DNA of 64,000 nucleotides, taken from Burkholderia metallica (GTDB taxonomy: Bacteria; Pseudomonadota; Gammaproteobacteria; Burkholderiales; Burkholderiaceae). Both the position numbers and the translations under genes were made by a program. The notes under the pieces were generated by a model. That model searched no databases. It had not been told where the DNA came from and saw only the letters and a list, made by a program, of their open reading frames with translations. Shown here piece after piece: positions 8,301-17,908 of the stretch; position 1 is the first letter of the stretch, and each line of letters starts with the position of its first letter. The DNA lies in contig NZ_CADFDB010000001.1 in NCBI RefSeq assembly GCF_902832845.1, forward strand, positions 1,488,001 through 1,552,000. The letters are read 5' to 3'.

Positions 8301-10034
8301 ATGAAAAGGAATGCCTGGTTTGCCCTGCCCCTGCCGTCGCCCCGCCGCCTCGCGTGCGTGGCACCGCTCGTGTTCGCCGCCGCTGCGGCGCATGCGGCGA
8401 CGGATTGGGTCGACACCCATACGAAGGCCTTTCTGACCGGCCCGCAGTTGATGGCGCGCAGCGCGGCGCCGTCGCTCGAACTCGCGGCCGGCGAAACGAC
8501 CAACGTCGTCGTCAGCCTGAAGCTGCGCAACGCCGCGCAGCTCAAGCAACTGGCGCGCGACGTGAACAGGCCGGGCAGCGCGCACTACCACCAGTACCTG
8601 ACGCCCGAGCAGTTCCTCTCCAGCTACGCGCCGACCGAAGCGCAGGTGAAGTCGGTGGTCGACTATCTGCACAAGAGCGGCTTCACGAACGTCGAGGTCG
8701 CGCCGAACCGGCTGCTGGTCTCCGCCAGCGGCACGGCCGGCACGGTGAAGGCCGCGTTCAACACGTCGCTCGTGCACTTCCAGTACGCGGGCCGTTCTGG
8801 TTACGCGAACACGTCGACCGCACAGGTGCCGCGCGCGCTCGGCGACGTCGTCGGCTCGGTGCTCGGGCTGCAGAACGTCGCGCGTGCCCATCCGATGCTG
8901 CGCATCGGCAACGTGGCGAAGCCGCAGGCGCTCGCGGCCGGCACGGCCACCGGCCACTATCCGAAGGAATTCCCGGGTCTCTACAACGCGACCGGCGTGC
9001 CGACCGCGGCCGGCGTGACCGTCGGCATCATCACGATCGGCGGCGTGTCGCAGACGCTCGCGGACCTGAAGCAGTTCACGTCGAGCAACGGTTACGGCAC
9101 GGTGTCGACGCAGACGGTCAAGACCAACGGCTCGGGCGGCAGCTATACCGACGACCAGGACGGCCAGGGCGAATGGGATCTCGACAGCCAGTCGATCGTC
9201 GGCTCGGCCGGCGGCCAGGTCGGCAAGCTCGTGTTCTACATGGCGGACCTCAACGCCAGCGGCAACACGGGGCTCACGCAGGCGTTCAACCGCGCGGTGT
9301 CGGACAACACCGCGAAGGTGATCAACGTATCGCTCGGCTGGTGCGAAACCGACGCGAACGCCGACGGCACGATCGACGCCGAGGAACAGATCTTCACGAC
9401 CGCCGCCGCGCAAGGCCAGACGTTCTCCGTTTCGTCGGGCGACGAAGGCGTGTACGAGTGCAACAACCGCGGCTATCCGGACGGCGCGAACTACACGGTG
9501 TCGTGGCCGGCTTCGTCGCCGCACGTGCTCGCGATCGGCGGCACGACGCTCTACACGACGTCGGCGGGCGCGTTCTCGAACGAGACGGTGTGGAACGAAG
9601 GGCTCGACGGCAACGGCAAGCTGTGGTCGACGGGCGGCGGCGTCAGCACGATCCTGCCCGCGCCGTCGTGGCAGTCGGGCAGCAACCGCCAGTTGCCGGA
9701 CGTCGCGTTCGACGCCGCGCAAAGCACCGGCGCGTACATCTACAACTACGGCCAGTTGCAGCAGATCGGCGGCACGAGCCTCGCCGCACCGATCTTCACC
9801 GGCTTCTGGGCGCGTCTGCTCGCAGCCAACGGCACGGGGATCGGCTTCCCCGCCGGCAATTTCTACGCCGACATTCCGTCGAACCCGTCGCTCGTGCGCT
9901 ACGACGTGGTATCGGGGAACAACGGCTATCAGGGGTATGGCTACAAGGCAGGCACCGGCTGGGATTACACGACCGGCTTCGGCAGCCTGAACATCGCGAA
10001 CCTCAACTCGCTGATCAAGTCGGGCAGGTTCTAA
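8301..10034 (+). CDS. Sedolisin (S53) pro-protease, kumamolisin type
   Basis: 577 residues: a signal peptide (to about Ala32), a long pro-domain (about 33-190, with PGSAHYHQYLTPEQF and NRLLVSASGTAGTVKAAF), then a subtilisin-fold catalytic domain. The Ser-Glu-Asp machinery is complete: E291 and D295 in GEWDLDSQSIVG, oxyanion Asp D381 in SSGDEG, and nucleophile S493 in GGTSLAAP. The family works at acid pH outside the cell after the pro-domain is removed. A paralogue lies at 44176-46008. A good AAAGGA site precedes the ATG. The gene stands alone between a divergent operon and a convergent exporter. Confidence 0.93.
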   Translation: MKRNAWFALPLPSPRRLACVAPLVFAAAAAHAATDWVDTHTKAFLTGPQLMARSAAPSLELAAGETTNVVVSLKLRNAAQLKQLARDVNRPGSAHYHQYLTPEQFLSSYAPTEAQVKSVVDYLHKSGFTNVEVAPNRLLVSASGTAGTVKAAFNTSLVHFQYAGRSGYANTSTAQVPRALGDVVGSVLGLQNVARAHPMLRIGNVAKPQALAAGTATGHYPKEFPGLYNATGVPTAAGVTVGIITIGGVSQTLADLKQFTSSNGYGTVSTQTVKTNGSGGSYTDDQDGQGEWDLDSQSIVGSAGGQVGKLVFYMADLNASGNTGLTQAFNRAVSDNTAKVINVSLGWCETDANADGTIDAEEQIFTTAAAQGQTFSVSSGDEGVYECNNRGYPDGANYTVSWPASSPHVLAIGGTTLYTTSAGAFSNETVWNEGLDGNGKLWSTGGGVSTILPAPSWQSGSNRQLPDVAFDAAQSTGAYIYNYGQLQQIGGTSLAAPIFTGFWARLLAANGTGIGFPAGNFYADIPSNPSLVRYDVVSGNNGYQGYGYKAGTGWDYTTGFGSLNIANLNSLIKSGRF

Positions 10035-10140
10035 GCGAAGCGTGACGGCCGGCGCGCGGCGGGGGTGCGTTGCGCGCCGGTTCGAGATTTTCCGGCGATC
10101 GCGGTCCGATCGTCGGCCTGCGCGTGGACCGCGCCCATCC

Positions 10141-11679
10141 CTACTCGGTCGCGCGCTCGCTCGCAGGCTCCGACGCGGCCGGCACACCGGCCCGATGCGA
10201 CGGCACAAAGAGCCGCAGCCCGCTCGCGACGCTCGCGGCCCCGGCGAAGCCCGCACCGAGCATCAGTGCCAGTGTGGGCCCGTGGCGCCCCGCGATCCCG
10301 AACGACAGTGCGACGAGCGCCGCGCCCGTCGCCTGCCCGATCAGCCGCGCGGTCGCGATGATCCCGCTGGCGCCGCCGCTGCGCTCGGGCGGCGCGCTCG
10401 ACATCAGCGCCTTCAGGTTCGGCGACTGGAAAAAACCGAAGCCCGCGCCGCACAGCATCATCCGCCAGCCGATGTCGATGACGCCCGGCGCCGCCGGCAA
10501 CGCGGCGAGCGACACCATGCCCGCGCTCAGCAATGCAAGACCGATCGCGCCGAGCAGGCCTGGCGGATAGCGATCCGACAACCGGCCCGCGATCGGCGCG
10601 GCGAACGCGACGATCGCCGACCACGGCGTCATCAGGAACCCCGTCTCGACCGCGTTGCGATGCAGGACGGTTTCGAAATAGAACGGCAGCGACACGAACG
10701 CAAGCCCCTGCGCGGCGAACGCGCACACGGCGGTCAGTGCCGACAGCGTGAACACCGGCCGGCGAAACAGGTCGACCGGCAGCATCGGCGCCGGATGCCC
10801 GGCCTGGCGGCGGATCAGCAGCCAGCCGAACGTGACCGCGACCGCGGCCGCCGCGCACACGACGGCAAGCGGCCCGCGCTGCGCGAATTCGCCGAGCGCG
10901 AAGATCAGCGACGCGAACGTGATCACGTTGAACAATGCGGCGACCGGATCGAACACATGCTTGCCGCGCGCCGTCTGCGGCAGCGACGGAATCGCGACTG
11001 CAAGCGCGAACACGCCGAGCGGCACGTTCACCGCAAACAGCCACGGCCACGCGGCAACCGACAGGATCAGCGATGCGATCGTCGGCCCCACCGCGAACGA
11101 CACGCCGACCACGAGCGCGTTGAAGCCGACGCCGCGCCCGAGCCGGTGCGCGGGAAACAGGCCGCGGATCAGCGCGACGTTGACGCTCATGATCGCGCTC
11201 GCGCCGAAGCCCTGCACGATCCGCGCGGCCGTCAGCATCGGCAGCGTCGACGCGAGCGAGCAGCCGAGCGATGCGAGCGTGAACACCGCGAGCCCGGCGA
11301 CGTACACGCGCTTGTGGCCGACGATGTCACCGAGCGACGCGAACGGCAGCAGCGTCGCGACCATCGCGAGCTGGTATGCGTTGATGATCCACACGGACGC
11401 GGCCGGCGACGCATGCAGGTCGGTCGCGATCGCGGGCAGCGCGGTGTTCGCGATCGCGGTGTCGAGCGTCGCGAGCGCGACGGCCAGCAGCACGGCGGAC
11501 ATCGCGCGCCAGTTGACGGCCGGCTCATGCGCGCCGGCTGGGGTAGCGAATTCGGACAAGATGAAGCTCGGCTGACGAGCGACGCGGGGTGCCGCGTCGC
11601 GGATTGGACTCGCGGCGGCGTTCCGGTCGCACCGCACGGAACGCGTGCCGCCGCGCCCCGTATTGTTGCAGAGCCGCAT
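10141..11679 (-). CDS. DHA2-type MFS multidrug exporter
   Basis: Up to 512 residues with about 14 hydrophobic segments. Signature parts are LDTAIANTALPAIATDL in helix 1, GDIVGHKRVYVAG in the 2-3 loop (motif A), and RIVQGFGASAIMS (motif C region). DHA2 members export drugs or dyes using the proton gradient. The first roughly 40 residues (Arg/Ala-rich) look untranslated; a TTG giving MSEFATPAGAHEP at about 11556, or the ATG at 11505 (MSAVLLAVAL), are more natural starts. No adaptor or outer-membrane partner is adjacent, so it probably acts alone in the inner membrane. Confidence 0.88.
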   Translation of the reverse strand: MRLCNNTGRGGTRSVRCDRNAAASPIRDAAPRVARQPSFILSEFATPAGAHEPAVNWRAMSAVLLAVALATLDTAIANTALPAIATDLHASPAASVWIINAYQLAMVATLLPFASLGDIVGHKRVYVAGLAVFTLASLGCSLASTLPMLTAARIVQGFGASAIMSVNVALIRGLFPAHRLGRGVGFNALVVGVSFAVGPTIASLILSVAAWPWLFAVNVPLGVFALAVAIPSLPQTARGKHVFDPVAALFNVITFASLIFALGEFAQRGPLAVVCAAAAVAVTFGWLLIRRQAGHPAPMLPVDLFRRPVFTLSALTAVCAFAAQGLAFVSLPFYFETVLHRNAVETGFLMTPWSAIVAFAAPIAGRLSDRYPPGLLGAIGLALLSAGMVSLAALPAAPGVIDIGWRMMLCGAGFGFFQSPNLKALMSSAPPERSGGASGIIATARLIGQATGAALVALSFGIAGRHGPTLALMLGAGFAGAASVASGLRLFVPSHRAGVPAASEPASERATE

Positions 11680-11779
11680 CGAACGTGCAGGCCGCCGCGT
11701 CGTCAGTCAGCGAAATGAAAGCCGCCGCGTGGCCGTGCGGGAAGCACGACCAGCGGGCGCGGCACGCCGGCCCGCCTCG

Positions 11780-12616
11780 TCAGCTCACCGCGCGCCGCGC
11801 ATTGCGCCCGCGCAGCCATTCGAGCGCCAGCAGCAGGCTCGTCGAGAAAATGATCAGGATCGTTGCGAGCGCAGCGATCGTCGGACTGATGTTCTCGCGA
11901 ATGCCGGTGAACATCTGGCGCGGCAGCGTCGTCTGGTCCGCACCCGCGAGGAACAGCGTGACGACCACCTCGTCGAACGACGTCGCGAACGCGAACAGCG
12001 CGCCCGACATCACGCCCGGCGCGATCACCGGCAGCGTCACGCGAAAGAACGTCGACACCGGGTTCGCGCCGAGCGACAGGCTCGCGCGCACGAGGTTCTG
12101 GTTGAAGCCCTGCAGTGTCGCGGCAACCGTCGTCACGACGAACGGCACGCCGAGCGCCGCGTGCGCGGCGATCAGCCCCGTGTAGGTGTTCGCGAGCCCG
12201 AGCGGCGCGAAAAACAGGTACATGCCGACGCCCACCACGACCACCGGCACGATCATCGGCGACAGCAGCACGGCCATCAGCAGCCCCTTGCCGCGGAAGT
12301 CGGCCTTCGTCAGACCGATCGCCGCGAGCGTGCCGAGCACGGTCGCGACGACGGTCGCCGACGGCGCGACGATGAAGCTGTTCTTCGCGGCCATCCGCCA
12401 CTCGTCGGATGCGATCAGGTTCTCGTACCAGCGCGTCGAGAAGCCCGGGATCGGATAGACGAGGAACGTGCTCGACGAGAACGACAGCGGCACGATCGCG
12501 AGCACCGGCAGGATCAGGTACAGCAGCGTCAGCACGACGAGCACGCGCAGCGCGACGTACCACGCGCGCTCGACGAACGACATGTGCGGCGCGAACAGCG
12601 GCCTGGCGAGTTTCAT
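11780..12616 (-). CDS. Polyamine-type ABC transporter permease (PotC-like)
   Basis: 278 residues with six predicted membrane helices. It contains the binding-protein-dependent permease EAA loop (NLVRASLSLGANPVSTFFRVTLPVIAPG), which docks to the ATPase. It is the last of four genes in the order ATPase, binding protein, permease 1, permease 2, and starts 46 bases after permease 1 with AAGGGAA in front of the ATG. The set resembles spermidine/putrescine importers; the exact substrate (polyamine, gamma-aminobutyrate or other small amine) cannot be read from sequence. Confidence 0.9.
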   Translation of the reverse strand: MKLARPLFAPHMSFVERAWYVALRVLVVLTLLYLILPVLAIVPLSFSSSTFLVYPIPGFSTRWYENLIASDEWRMAAKNSFIVAPSATVVATVLGTLAAIGLTKADFRGKGLLMAVLLSPMIVPVVVVGVGMYLFFAPLGLANTYTGLIAAHAALGVPFVVTTVAATLQGFNQNLVRASLSLGANPVSTFFRVTLPVIAPGVMSGALFAFATSFDEVVVTLFLAGADQTTLPRQMFTGIRENISPTIAALATILIIFSTSLLLALEWLRGRNARRAVS

Positions 12617-12662
12617 GGTTCGAATTCCCTTCCCGTTTCGTGGCGTGTTCCGGCCCGGCCGC

Positions 12663-13919
12663 TCAGCCGAGGCTCACGTTGGTGCGCGTGAAGCGCCCGT
12701 ACACCGCGTACAGCACGAGCGTCGCCGCGAGCAGCAGCCCGCCGAGCGCACACGCCATGCCCCAGTTGATCGTCACGTTCGTGAAGTACGCGACGTAGTA
12801 GCTGACCATCTGGTCGTTCGGCCCGCCGAGCAGCGCGGGCGTGATGTAGTAGCCGATCGCGAGGATGAACACGAGCAGCGCGCCCGCGCCGACGCCCGGA
12901 TAGGTCTGCGGCACGTACACGCGCCAGAACGCGGCGAACGGATGGCTGCCGAGCGACACGGCCGCGCGCTGATAGGTCGGCGGGATCGACTTCATCACGC
13001 TGTAGAGCGGCAGGATCATGAACGGCAGCAGGATGTGCGTCATCGAGATGTACACGCCGACGCGGTTGAACAGCAGCGTGAGCGGATGCGAGATCAGCCC
13101 GCTGCCGATCAGCGCCTTGTTGACGAGCCCTTCGCTCTGCAGCAGCACGATCCATGCGGCGACGCGCACGAGCACCGAGGTCCAGAACGGGATCAGCACG
13201 AGGATCATCACGAGGTTCGCGCGACGCTCGGACAGCGTCGAGATCCAGTACGCGAGCGGGTAGCCGAGCAGCAGCGCGAACAGCGTGACGGCCACGCCGA
13301 TCACGAACGTGCGGCCGAAGATCGCAAGATAGATCGACTGGTCGGGATCGGCCTGCACGATATGGCCGAAGCCGTCCTGCTTGTGGTCGAGCGCGGCAAG
13401 CAGGTAGAACGGCGACACCTGGCTGCCGTTCTTCGCGATCGCCTGCCAGTATGCGACGTCGCCCCAGCGCGAATCGAGGTCGATGAATTTCGCGCGCATC
13501 TGCGCGGGCGTGAGCGCCGCGTCATTGTCGCCCTTCAGCGGCATCGCGCGCGCCGTCTTCGCGACGAGCGAGCGATAGCCGGGAATCTCGGTGTTCAGGC
13601 GCCGCGCGAGCGCCCCCATCGCCTCGCTGTCGGCCACCTTCGTCATGTCGGCCGCGAGCGCGACGTACGCGGCGTCTGCCGGCGGCGCCTTGCGGTCCCA
13701 GCCCGACAGCGCGGCGACCGTGTTCGGCAACGCGGTCGCGATCTCCGGGTTCTGCACCGCGCGCGTGAGCAGCGTGCCGATCGGCACGACGAAAATCAGC
13801 AGCAGGAAAATCGCGAGCGGCGCGACCAGCAGCAGCGCCATCGTGCGCTTGCGGGCCTCGGCGGCTTTCAGCTCGCGCTTGAGCGCGGCGTTCGGCGGCG
13901 AGGAAGGCGCGATCGTCAT
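12663..13919 (-). CDS. Polyamine-type ABC transporter permease (PotB-like) with periplasmic insert
   Basis: 418 residues, about 130 longer than ordinary PotB. The extra part lies between helix 1 (LLLVAPLAIFLLLIFVVPIG) and helix 2 (about residues 55-190) and would sit in the periplasm. The EAA loop is visible (RAAVSLGSHPFAAFWRVYVPQTYPG). I chose the ATG giving MTIAPSSPP because GGAGAG lies about 10 bases before it; an ATG 30 bases upstream is possible. It pairs with the PotC-like protein to form the channel. Confidence 0.9.
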   Translation of the reverse strand: MTIAPSSPPNAALKRELKAAEARKRTMALLLVAPLAIFLLLIFVVPIGTLLTRAVQNPEIATALPNTVAALSGWDRKAPPADAAYVALAADMTKVADSEAMGALARRLNTEIPGYRSLVAKTARAMPLKGDNDAALTPAQMRAKFIDLDSRWGDVAYWQAIAKNGSQVSPFYLLAALDHKQDGFGHIVQADPDQSIYLAIFGRTFVIGVAVTLFALLLGYPLAYWISTLSERRANLVMILVLIPFWTSVLVRVAAWIVLLQSEGLVNKALIGSGLISHPLTLLFNRVGVYISMTHILLPFMILPLYSVMKSIPPTYQRAAVSLGSHPFAAFWRVYVPQTYPGVGAGALLVFILAIGYYITPALLGGPNDQMVSYYVAYFTNVTINWGMACALGGLLLAATLVLYAVYGRFTRTNVSLG

Positions 13920-14030
13920 CGTATTCAACGGTTCTCTCCGGCCGGGCACGTTCCGGCGGAAGGCCGCGCGACACGATCGACGTGCCGCGCGGCCGGTTGC
14001 ATCAGGACACCGTTCAGGAGGCCTGACCGG

Positions 14031-15077
14031 TTACTTCGTCGCCCATGCGGCGAAGCGCTGCTCGAGCTCGTCGCTGTGGTCGGTCCAGAAGCCGATGTCT
14101 TCCAGCACCGCGTTCTTGCCGTTGGCCGGCGAGTTGGGCAGGTTCGCGAGCGTCTTCGGGTCGAGCGCCTTGATCGCCGCAATGTTCGCCGGGCCGTACG
14201 CGATGTGCTGCGCATACGCCTGCTGCGGCTTCGGCGTCAGCGAATACGCGATGTACTGCTCGGCCAGCGCCTTGTTCGGCGAACCCTTCGGAATCGCCCA
14301 GTAGTCGAGGTCGTAGATGCTGCCGTTCCACACGACCTTCAGGTTCTTGCCTTCCTTCTGCGCGGCGTCGATGCGGCCGTTGTACGCGGTCGACATCACG
14401 ACGTCGCCGGCGACGAGGAACTGCGGCGGCTGCGCGCCGGCTTCCCACCACTGGATGTACGGCTTCAGCTCGTCGAGCTTCTTGAACGCGCGGTCCTGGC
14501 CGGCCTTCGTGCCGAGCACCTTGTACACGTCCTTCGGCGCGACGCCGTCGGCCATCAGCGCGAATTCGAGGTTGTAGCGCGCACCCTTGCGCATGCCGCG
14601 CTTGCCGGGGAATTTCTTTACGTTCCAGAAATCGGCCCAGCCGGTCGGCGCCGACTTCAGCTTGTCCGCGTTGTACGACAGCGCCGTCGACCACACGAAG
14701 AAACCGACGCCGCACACCTGCGGCGATTCCGGAATCAGGTCGGACTTCTTCGCGATCTTCGACCAGTCGAGCTTCTCGTACAGCCCTTCGTCGCAGCCGC
14801 GGTTCAGGTCGCCCGATTCGACTTCGACCACGTCCCAGTTGACGTGCTTCGCCTCGACCATCGCCTTCACCTTCGCCTGCTCGCCGTTGTATTCGACGGC
14901 GGTGACCTTGTTGCCGGTCGCCTTCTCGAACGGCTGGTTGAACGCGACCTTCTGCGCGTCGCCGTTCGCGCCGCCGAAGTTGACGACCGTAAGCTCGGCA
15001 GCCGATGCCGATGCGCCGACGACGGCGAGCGCCAGTGCCAGCGCGGTGCGCCGTGCGGTAAAGCGTGCTCGGTTCAT
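14031..15077 (-). CDS. Periplasmic binding protein of the polyamine-type ABC importer (PotD-like)
   Basis: 348 residues. A signal peptide (to ASASA, about residue 24) is followed by AELTVVNFGGANGDAQK, the typical first strand of PotD/AfuA-like binding proteins. WDVVEVESGDLNRGCDEG and VMSTAYNGRIDAAQKEG mark the hinge and ligand-cleft regions. AGGAGAGGAACCACC gives a very strong ribosome site, fitting high expression of a binding protein. An unrelated in-frame extension upstream runs through the leader and is rejected. It lies second in the operon, between the ATPase and permease 1. Confidence 0.92.
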   Translation of the reverse strand: MNRARFTARRTALALALAVVGASASAAELTVVNFGGANGDAQKVAFNQPFEKATGNKVTAVEYNGEQAKVKAMVEAKHVNWDVVEVESGDLNRGCDEGLYEKLDWSKIAKKSDLIPESPQVCGVGFFVWSTALSYNADKLKSAPTGWADFWNVKKFPGKRGMRKGARYNLEFALMADGVAPKDVYKVLGTKAGQDRAFKKLDELKPYIQWWEAGAQPPQFLVAGDVVMSTAYNGRIDAAQKEGKNLKVVWNGSIYDLDYWAIPKGSPNKALAEQYIAYSLTPKPQQAYAQHIAYGPANIAAIKALDPKTLANLPNSPANGKNAVLEDIGFWTDHSDELEQRFAAWATK

Positions 15078-15154
15078 GGTGGTTCCTCTCCTCTCGTGGT
15101 GGAAGTGGGCAGTTGTTGTTGACGACGTGCTGCGGAAAATCGGGAAAACCCTGC

Positions 15155-16261
15155 TCAAGCGAACACGCGCAGGTGTTCGGGCGCGAACGCGAGCGCGACC
15201 GGTGCGCCGGGCAAGAACGCATCGAGCGCGCCGGTGCCGAGCGGCACCTTCACGAAGCATTCGTCCTGGCCCGGCAGCGCGCAGCGCATGCGCACGTGAT
15301 CGCCGAAATAGATGAGGCTGCGGGCCTCGCCGCTCAGCCGGTTGGCGGCCGCGCCGTTCGCGTGACCGTTCGCGCCGTGCACGGCCAGGCTCATGCGTTC
15401 GGGGCGGATGCACGCGACGGCCGGCGCGCCTTCCGCGGCTTCGCCGATGCGGCGGCCGACGAGCTTCGTGCCGTCGTCGAGCCGGAATTCGCAGAACTCG
15501 CCGTCGACGCGCGCGATGGTGCCGCGCAGCCGGTTGCTGTCGCCGATGAAGTTCGCGACGAATTCGTTGCACGGCGATTCGTACAGGCGGTCGACGGTGT
15601 CGAGCTGCTGCACGATGCCCTTGTCGAACACGGCGACGCGATCGGACATCGTCAGCGCCTCGCCCTGGTCGTGCGTCACGTACACGAAGGTCACGCCGAG
15701 CTTTTCGTGCAGCGCCTTCAGTTCGTACTGCATGTGTTCGCGCAACTGCTTGTCGAGCGCGCCGAGCGGCTCGTCCATCAGCACCAGCTTCGGCTCGAAC
15801 ACGAGCGCACGCGCGAGCGCGATGCGCTGCTGCTGGCCGCCCGACAGCTGCGCCGGGTAGCGTTTCGCGAAGCGCTCCATCTGCACCATCTTCAGCGCAT
15901 GCGCGACACGCTCCACGCGCTCGGCCGCCGGCAGCTTGCGCACGGTCAGCGGATACGCGACGTTCTGCTCGACCGTCAGGTGCGGAAACAGTGCGTAGTT
16001 CTGGAACACCATGCCGATGTTGCGCTTGTGCGGCGGCACGGTGTTCAGCAGCTCGCCGTCGAGGCGGATCTCGCCGCCGGTCGGGAATTCAAAGCCGGCG
16101 AGCATCATCAGGCAGGTCGTCTTGCCGGAGCCCGACGGCCCGAGCAGCGTCAGGAATTCCCCGCGGTGGATGTCGAGGTCGAGCGATTTGACGACCAGCG
16201 TTTCGCCGTCGTAGGTCTTCCGCACGCCGCGAAAGCTGACGATCACATCATCGGACTTCAT
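15155..16261 (-). CDS. ABC transporter ATPase (PotA-like)
   Basis: 368 residues. Walker A is GPSGSGKTT, the Q-loop lies in MVFQNYALFPHL, the signature is LSGGQQQRIALARAL, Walker B is LVLMDEPLGALD and the switch His lies in YVTHDQGEA. The C-terminal third carries the TOBE beta-barrel that binds the regulatory end of the permeases. It is the first gene of the four-gene operon and is divergent from the MocR regulator. I chose the ATG after AAGGGGAC (MKSDDVIVSF) over one 27 bases further upstream. Confidence 0.94.
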   Translation of the reverse strand: MKSDDVIVSFRGVRKTYDGETLVVKSLDLDIHRGEFLTLLGPSGSGKTTCLMMLAGFEFPTGGEIRLDGELLNTVPPHKRNIGMVFQNYALFPHLTVEQNVAYPLTVRKLPAAERVERVAHALKMVQMERFAKRYPAQLSGGQQQRIALARALVFEPKLVLMDEPLGALDKQLREHMQYELKALHEKLGVTFVYVTHDQGEALTMSDRVAVFDKGIVQQLDTVDRLYESPCNEFVANFIGDSNRLRGTIARVDGEFCEFRLDDGTKLVGRRIGEAAEGAPAVACIRPERMSLAVHGANGHANGAAANRLSGEARSLIYFGDHVRMRCALPGQDECFVKVPLGTGALDAFLPGAPVALAFAPEHLRVFA

Positions 16262-16369
16262 CGTGGCTGTCCCCTTGCTTCGCGACAATTGATTTTGAGA
16301 TGCGAGCCACTATACGGCGCGCACGGTTCTACAATAGGGAACCATTTCAATATTACTAGTAGGACCACT
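16262..16369. promoter_or_regulatory. Divergent control region between ABC operon and MocR regulator
   Basis: Several MocR-like elements lie here. On the minus strand AAAGTGGTCCTA spans 16360-16371 and a weaker copy TATAGTGGCTCG spans 16303-16314. The first is close to the AAAGTGG(T)CTA sites I recall for PdxR-type MocR proteins. GGTTC-N9-GAACC (16325-16343) is an inverted repeat that covers TACAAT, a likely -10 element (16330-16335) for the regulator. Control of both directions by the regulator is inferred. Confidence 0.5.
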
Positions 16370-17893
16370 TTGGATACCGTGATCCTCGCCGACTGGCTCT
16401 CCGCCCGTCTCGACCGCAGCTCGCCCGAGCCGATGTACCGGCAGTTGCTGCAGCAGATGCAACAGGCCATCCTGACCGGGGAATTGGGGCCAGGAATCAA
16501 GCTGCCGAGTTCGCGCACGCTGGCGGCCGACCTGTCGATCGCGCGCAATACCGTGCTGCACGTGTACGACCAGTTGACGGCCGAAGGCTATGTGCTGACG
16601 ACCACCGGCAGCGGTACCTACGTGGCCGACACGCGGCCGGACGCCGCGGCGATCCACGTGCCGGGCGCCGCGCCGTCGCCGTCGAGCCCCGACGAAGCGC
16701 CGCTGCCGGACGCGCAGGGCGGGCTGTCGATGCGCGGCCGGCAACTGATCGAGCACGCCGGCGTGTCGCGGCGCCAGTGGGGCGCGTTCATGCCGGGCGT
16801 GCCGGACGTGTCGGAATTCCCGAGCCGGACGTGGAGCCGCCTGCAGGCGCGGCTGTGGAAGGAGGCGAACCCGGAGCTGCTGACCTATGCGCCGGGCGGC
16901 GGCTACCGGCCGTTGCGGCGCGCGCTCGCCGATTACCTGCGTGTCGCGCGCTCGGTCAAATGCTCGCCGGACCAGGTGATCATCACGACGGGCATCCACC
17001 AGTCGATCGATCTCGCGGTGCGGCTGCTGTCCGACATCGGCGATCGCGCGTGGGTCGAGGAGCCGTGCTACTGGGGCGTGCGCAGCGTGTTGCAGGCGGC
17101 CGGCCTCGCACTGACGCCGGTGCCGGTCGACCAGGAAGGGCTCGACCCGCGCGCGAGCGACATGCAGCATCCGCCGCGGCTCGTGCTCGTCACGCCGTCG
17201 CATCAATACCCGCTCGGGATGGTGATGAGCCTCGCACGGCGCCGGATGCTGCTCGAATACGCACGCCGGCACCGCTGCTGGATCATCGAGGACGACTACG
17301 ACAGCGAGTTCCGCTACGGCAGCCGCCCGCTCGCATCGCTGCAGGGGCTCGACGACGGCGGTCGCGTGATCTACGTCGGCAGCCTCGGCAAGATGCTGTT
17401 CCCGGGGCTGCGGATGGGCTACATGGTCGTGCCCGAGCATCTGGTCGACACGTTCCGCACCGGGTTGTCGGAGCTGTACCGCGAAGGCCAGCTGATGCAG
17501 CAGGCCGTGCTCGCCGAATTCATCATGGACGGCCACCTGACTTCGCACGTCAGACGAATGCGTACGCTGTACGGCGAGCGCCGGCAGCTGATGATCGACG
17601 CGATCCGCGCGCGCTTCGGCGACGCGCTGCCCGTGATGGGCGACGAGGCCGGCCTGCATCTCGTGCTCGGCCTGCCCGACGCGTGCGACGATCGCGCGGT
17701 CACGCAGAGCGCGTTCGACGCGGGCGTGATCGTGCGCCCGCTCACCAGCTACTACAGCAGCGTGGACACCGCGCAGCGCGGCCTGCTGCTCGGCTATGCG
17801 TGCGTCGCGCACGAAGGCATCGGGCCCGCGTTCGACACGCTCGCGAATACCATCGAGCAACACCTGCCGCGCGATCTCACGCGCGCGGCATAG
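16370..17893 (+). CDS. MocR/PdxR-type regulator (GntR DNA-binding domain plus aminotransferase domain)
   Basis: 507 residues from a TTG start with AGGA five bases upstream; no ATG is available. Residues about 10-75 form a GntR winged helix (PMYRQLLQQMQQAILTGEL, LPSSRTLAADLSIARNTV). Residues about 130-500 form a fold-type I aminotransferase-like domain with IIEDDYDSEFRYG and the PLP-lysine motif GSLGKMLFPGLRMGY. These regulators sense pyridoxal phosphate or an amine bound to it. Its divergent position suggests it controls the polyamine-type importer, perhaps sensing an amino compound through PLP, as GabR does (inference). Confidence 0.92.
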   Translation: MDTVILADWLSARLDRSSPEPMYRQLLQQMQQAILTGELGPGIKLPSSRTLAADLSIARNTVLHVYDQLTAEGYVLTTTGSGTYVADTRPDAAAIHVPGAAPSPSSPDEAPLPDAQGGLSMRGRQLIEHAGVSRRQWGAFMPGVPDVSEFPSRTWSRLQARLWKEANPELLTYAPGGGYRPLRRALADYLRVARSVKCSPDQVIITTGIHQSIDLAVRLLSDIGDRAWVEEPCYWGVRSVLQAAGLALTPVPVDQEGLDPRASDMQHPPRLVLVTPSHQYPLGMVMSLARRRMLLEYARRHRCWIIEDDYDSEFRYGSRPLASLQGLDDGGRVIYVGSLGKMLFPGLRMGYMVVPEHLVDTFRTGLSELYREGQLMQQAVLAEFIMDGHLTSHVRRMRTLYGERRQLMIDAIRARFGDALPVMGDEAGLHLVLGLPDACDDRAVTQSAFDAGVIVRPLTSYYSSVDTAQRGLLLGYACVAHEGIGPAFDTLANTIEQHLPRDLTRAA

Positions 17894-17908
17894 CGGCCCG
17901 CGCCCACG

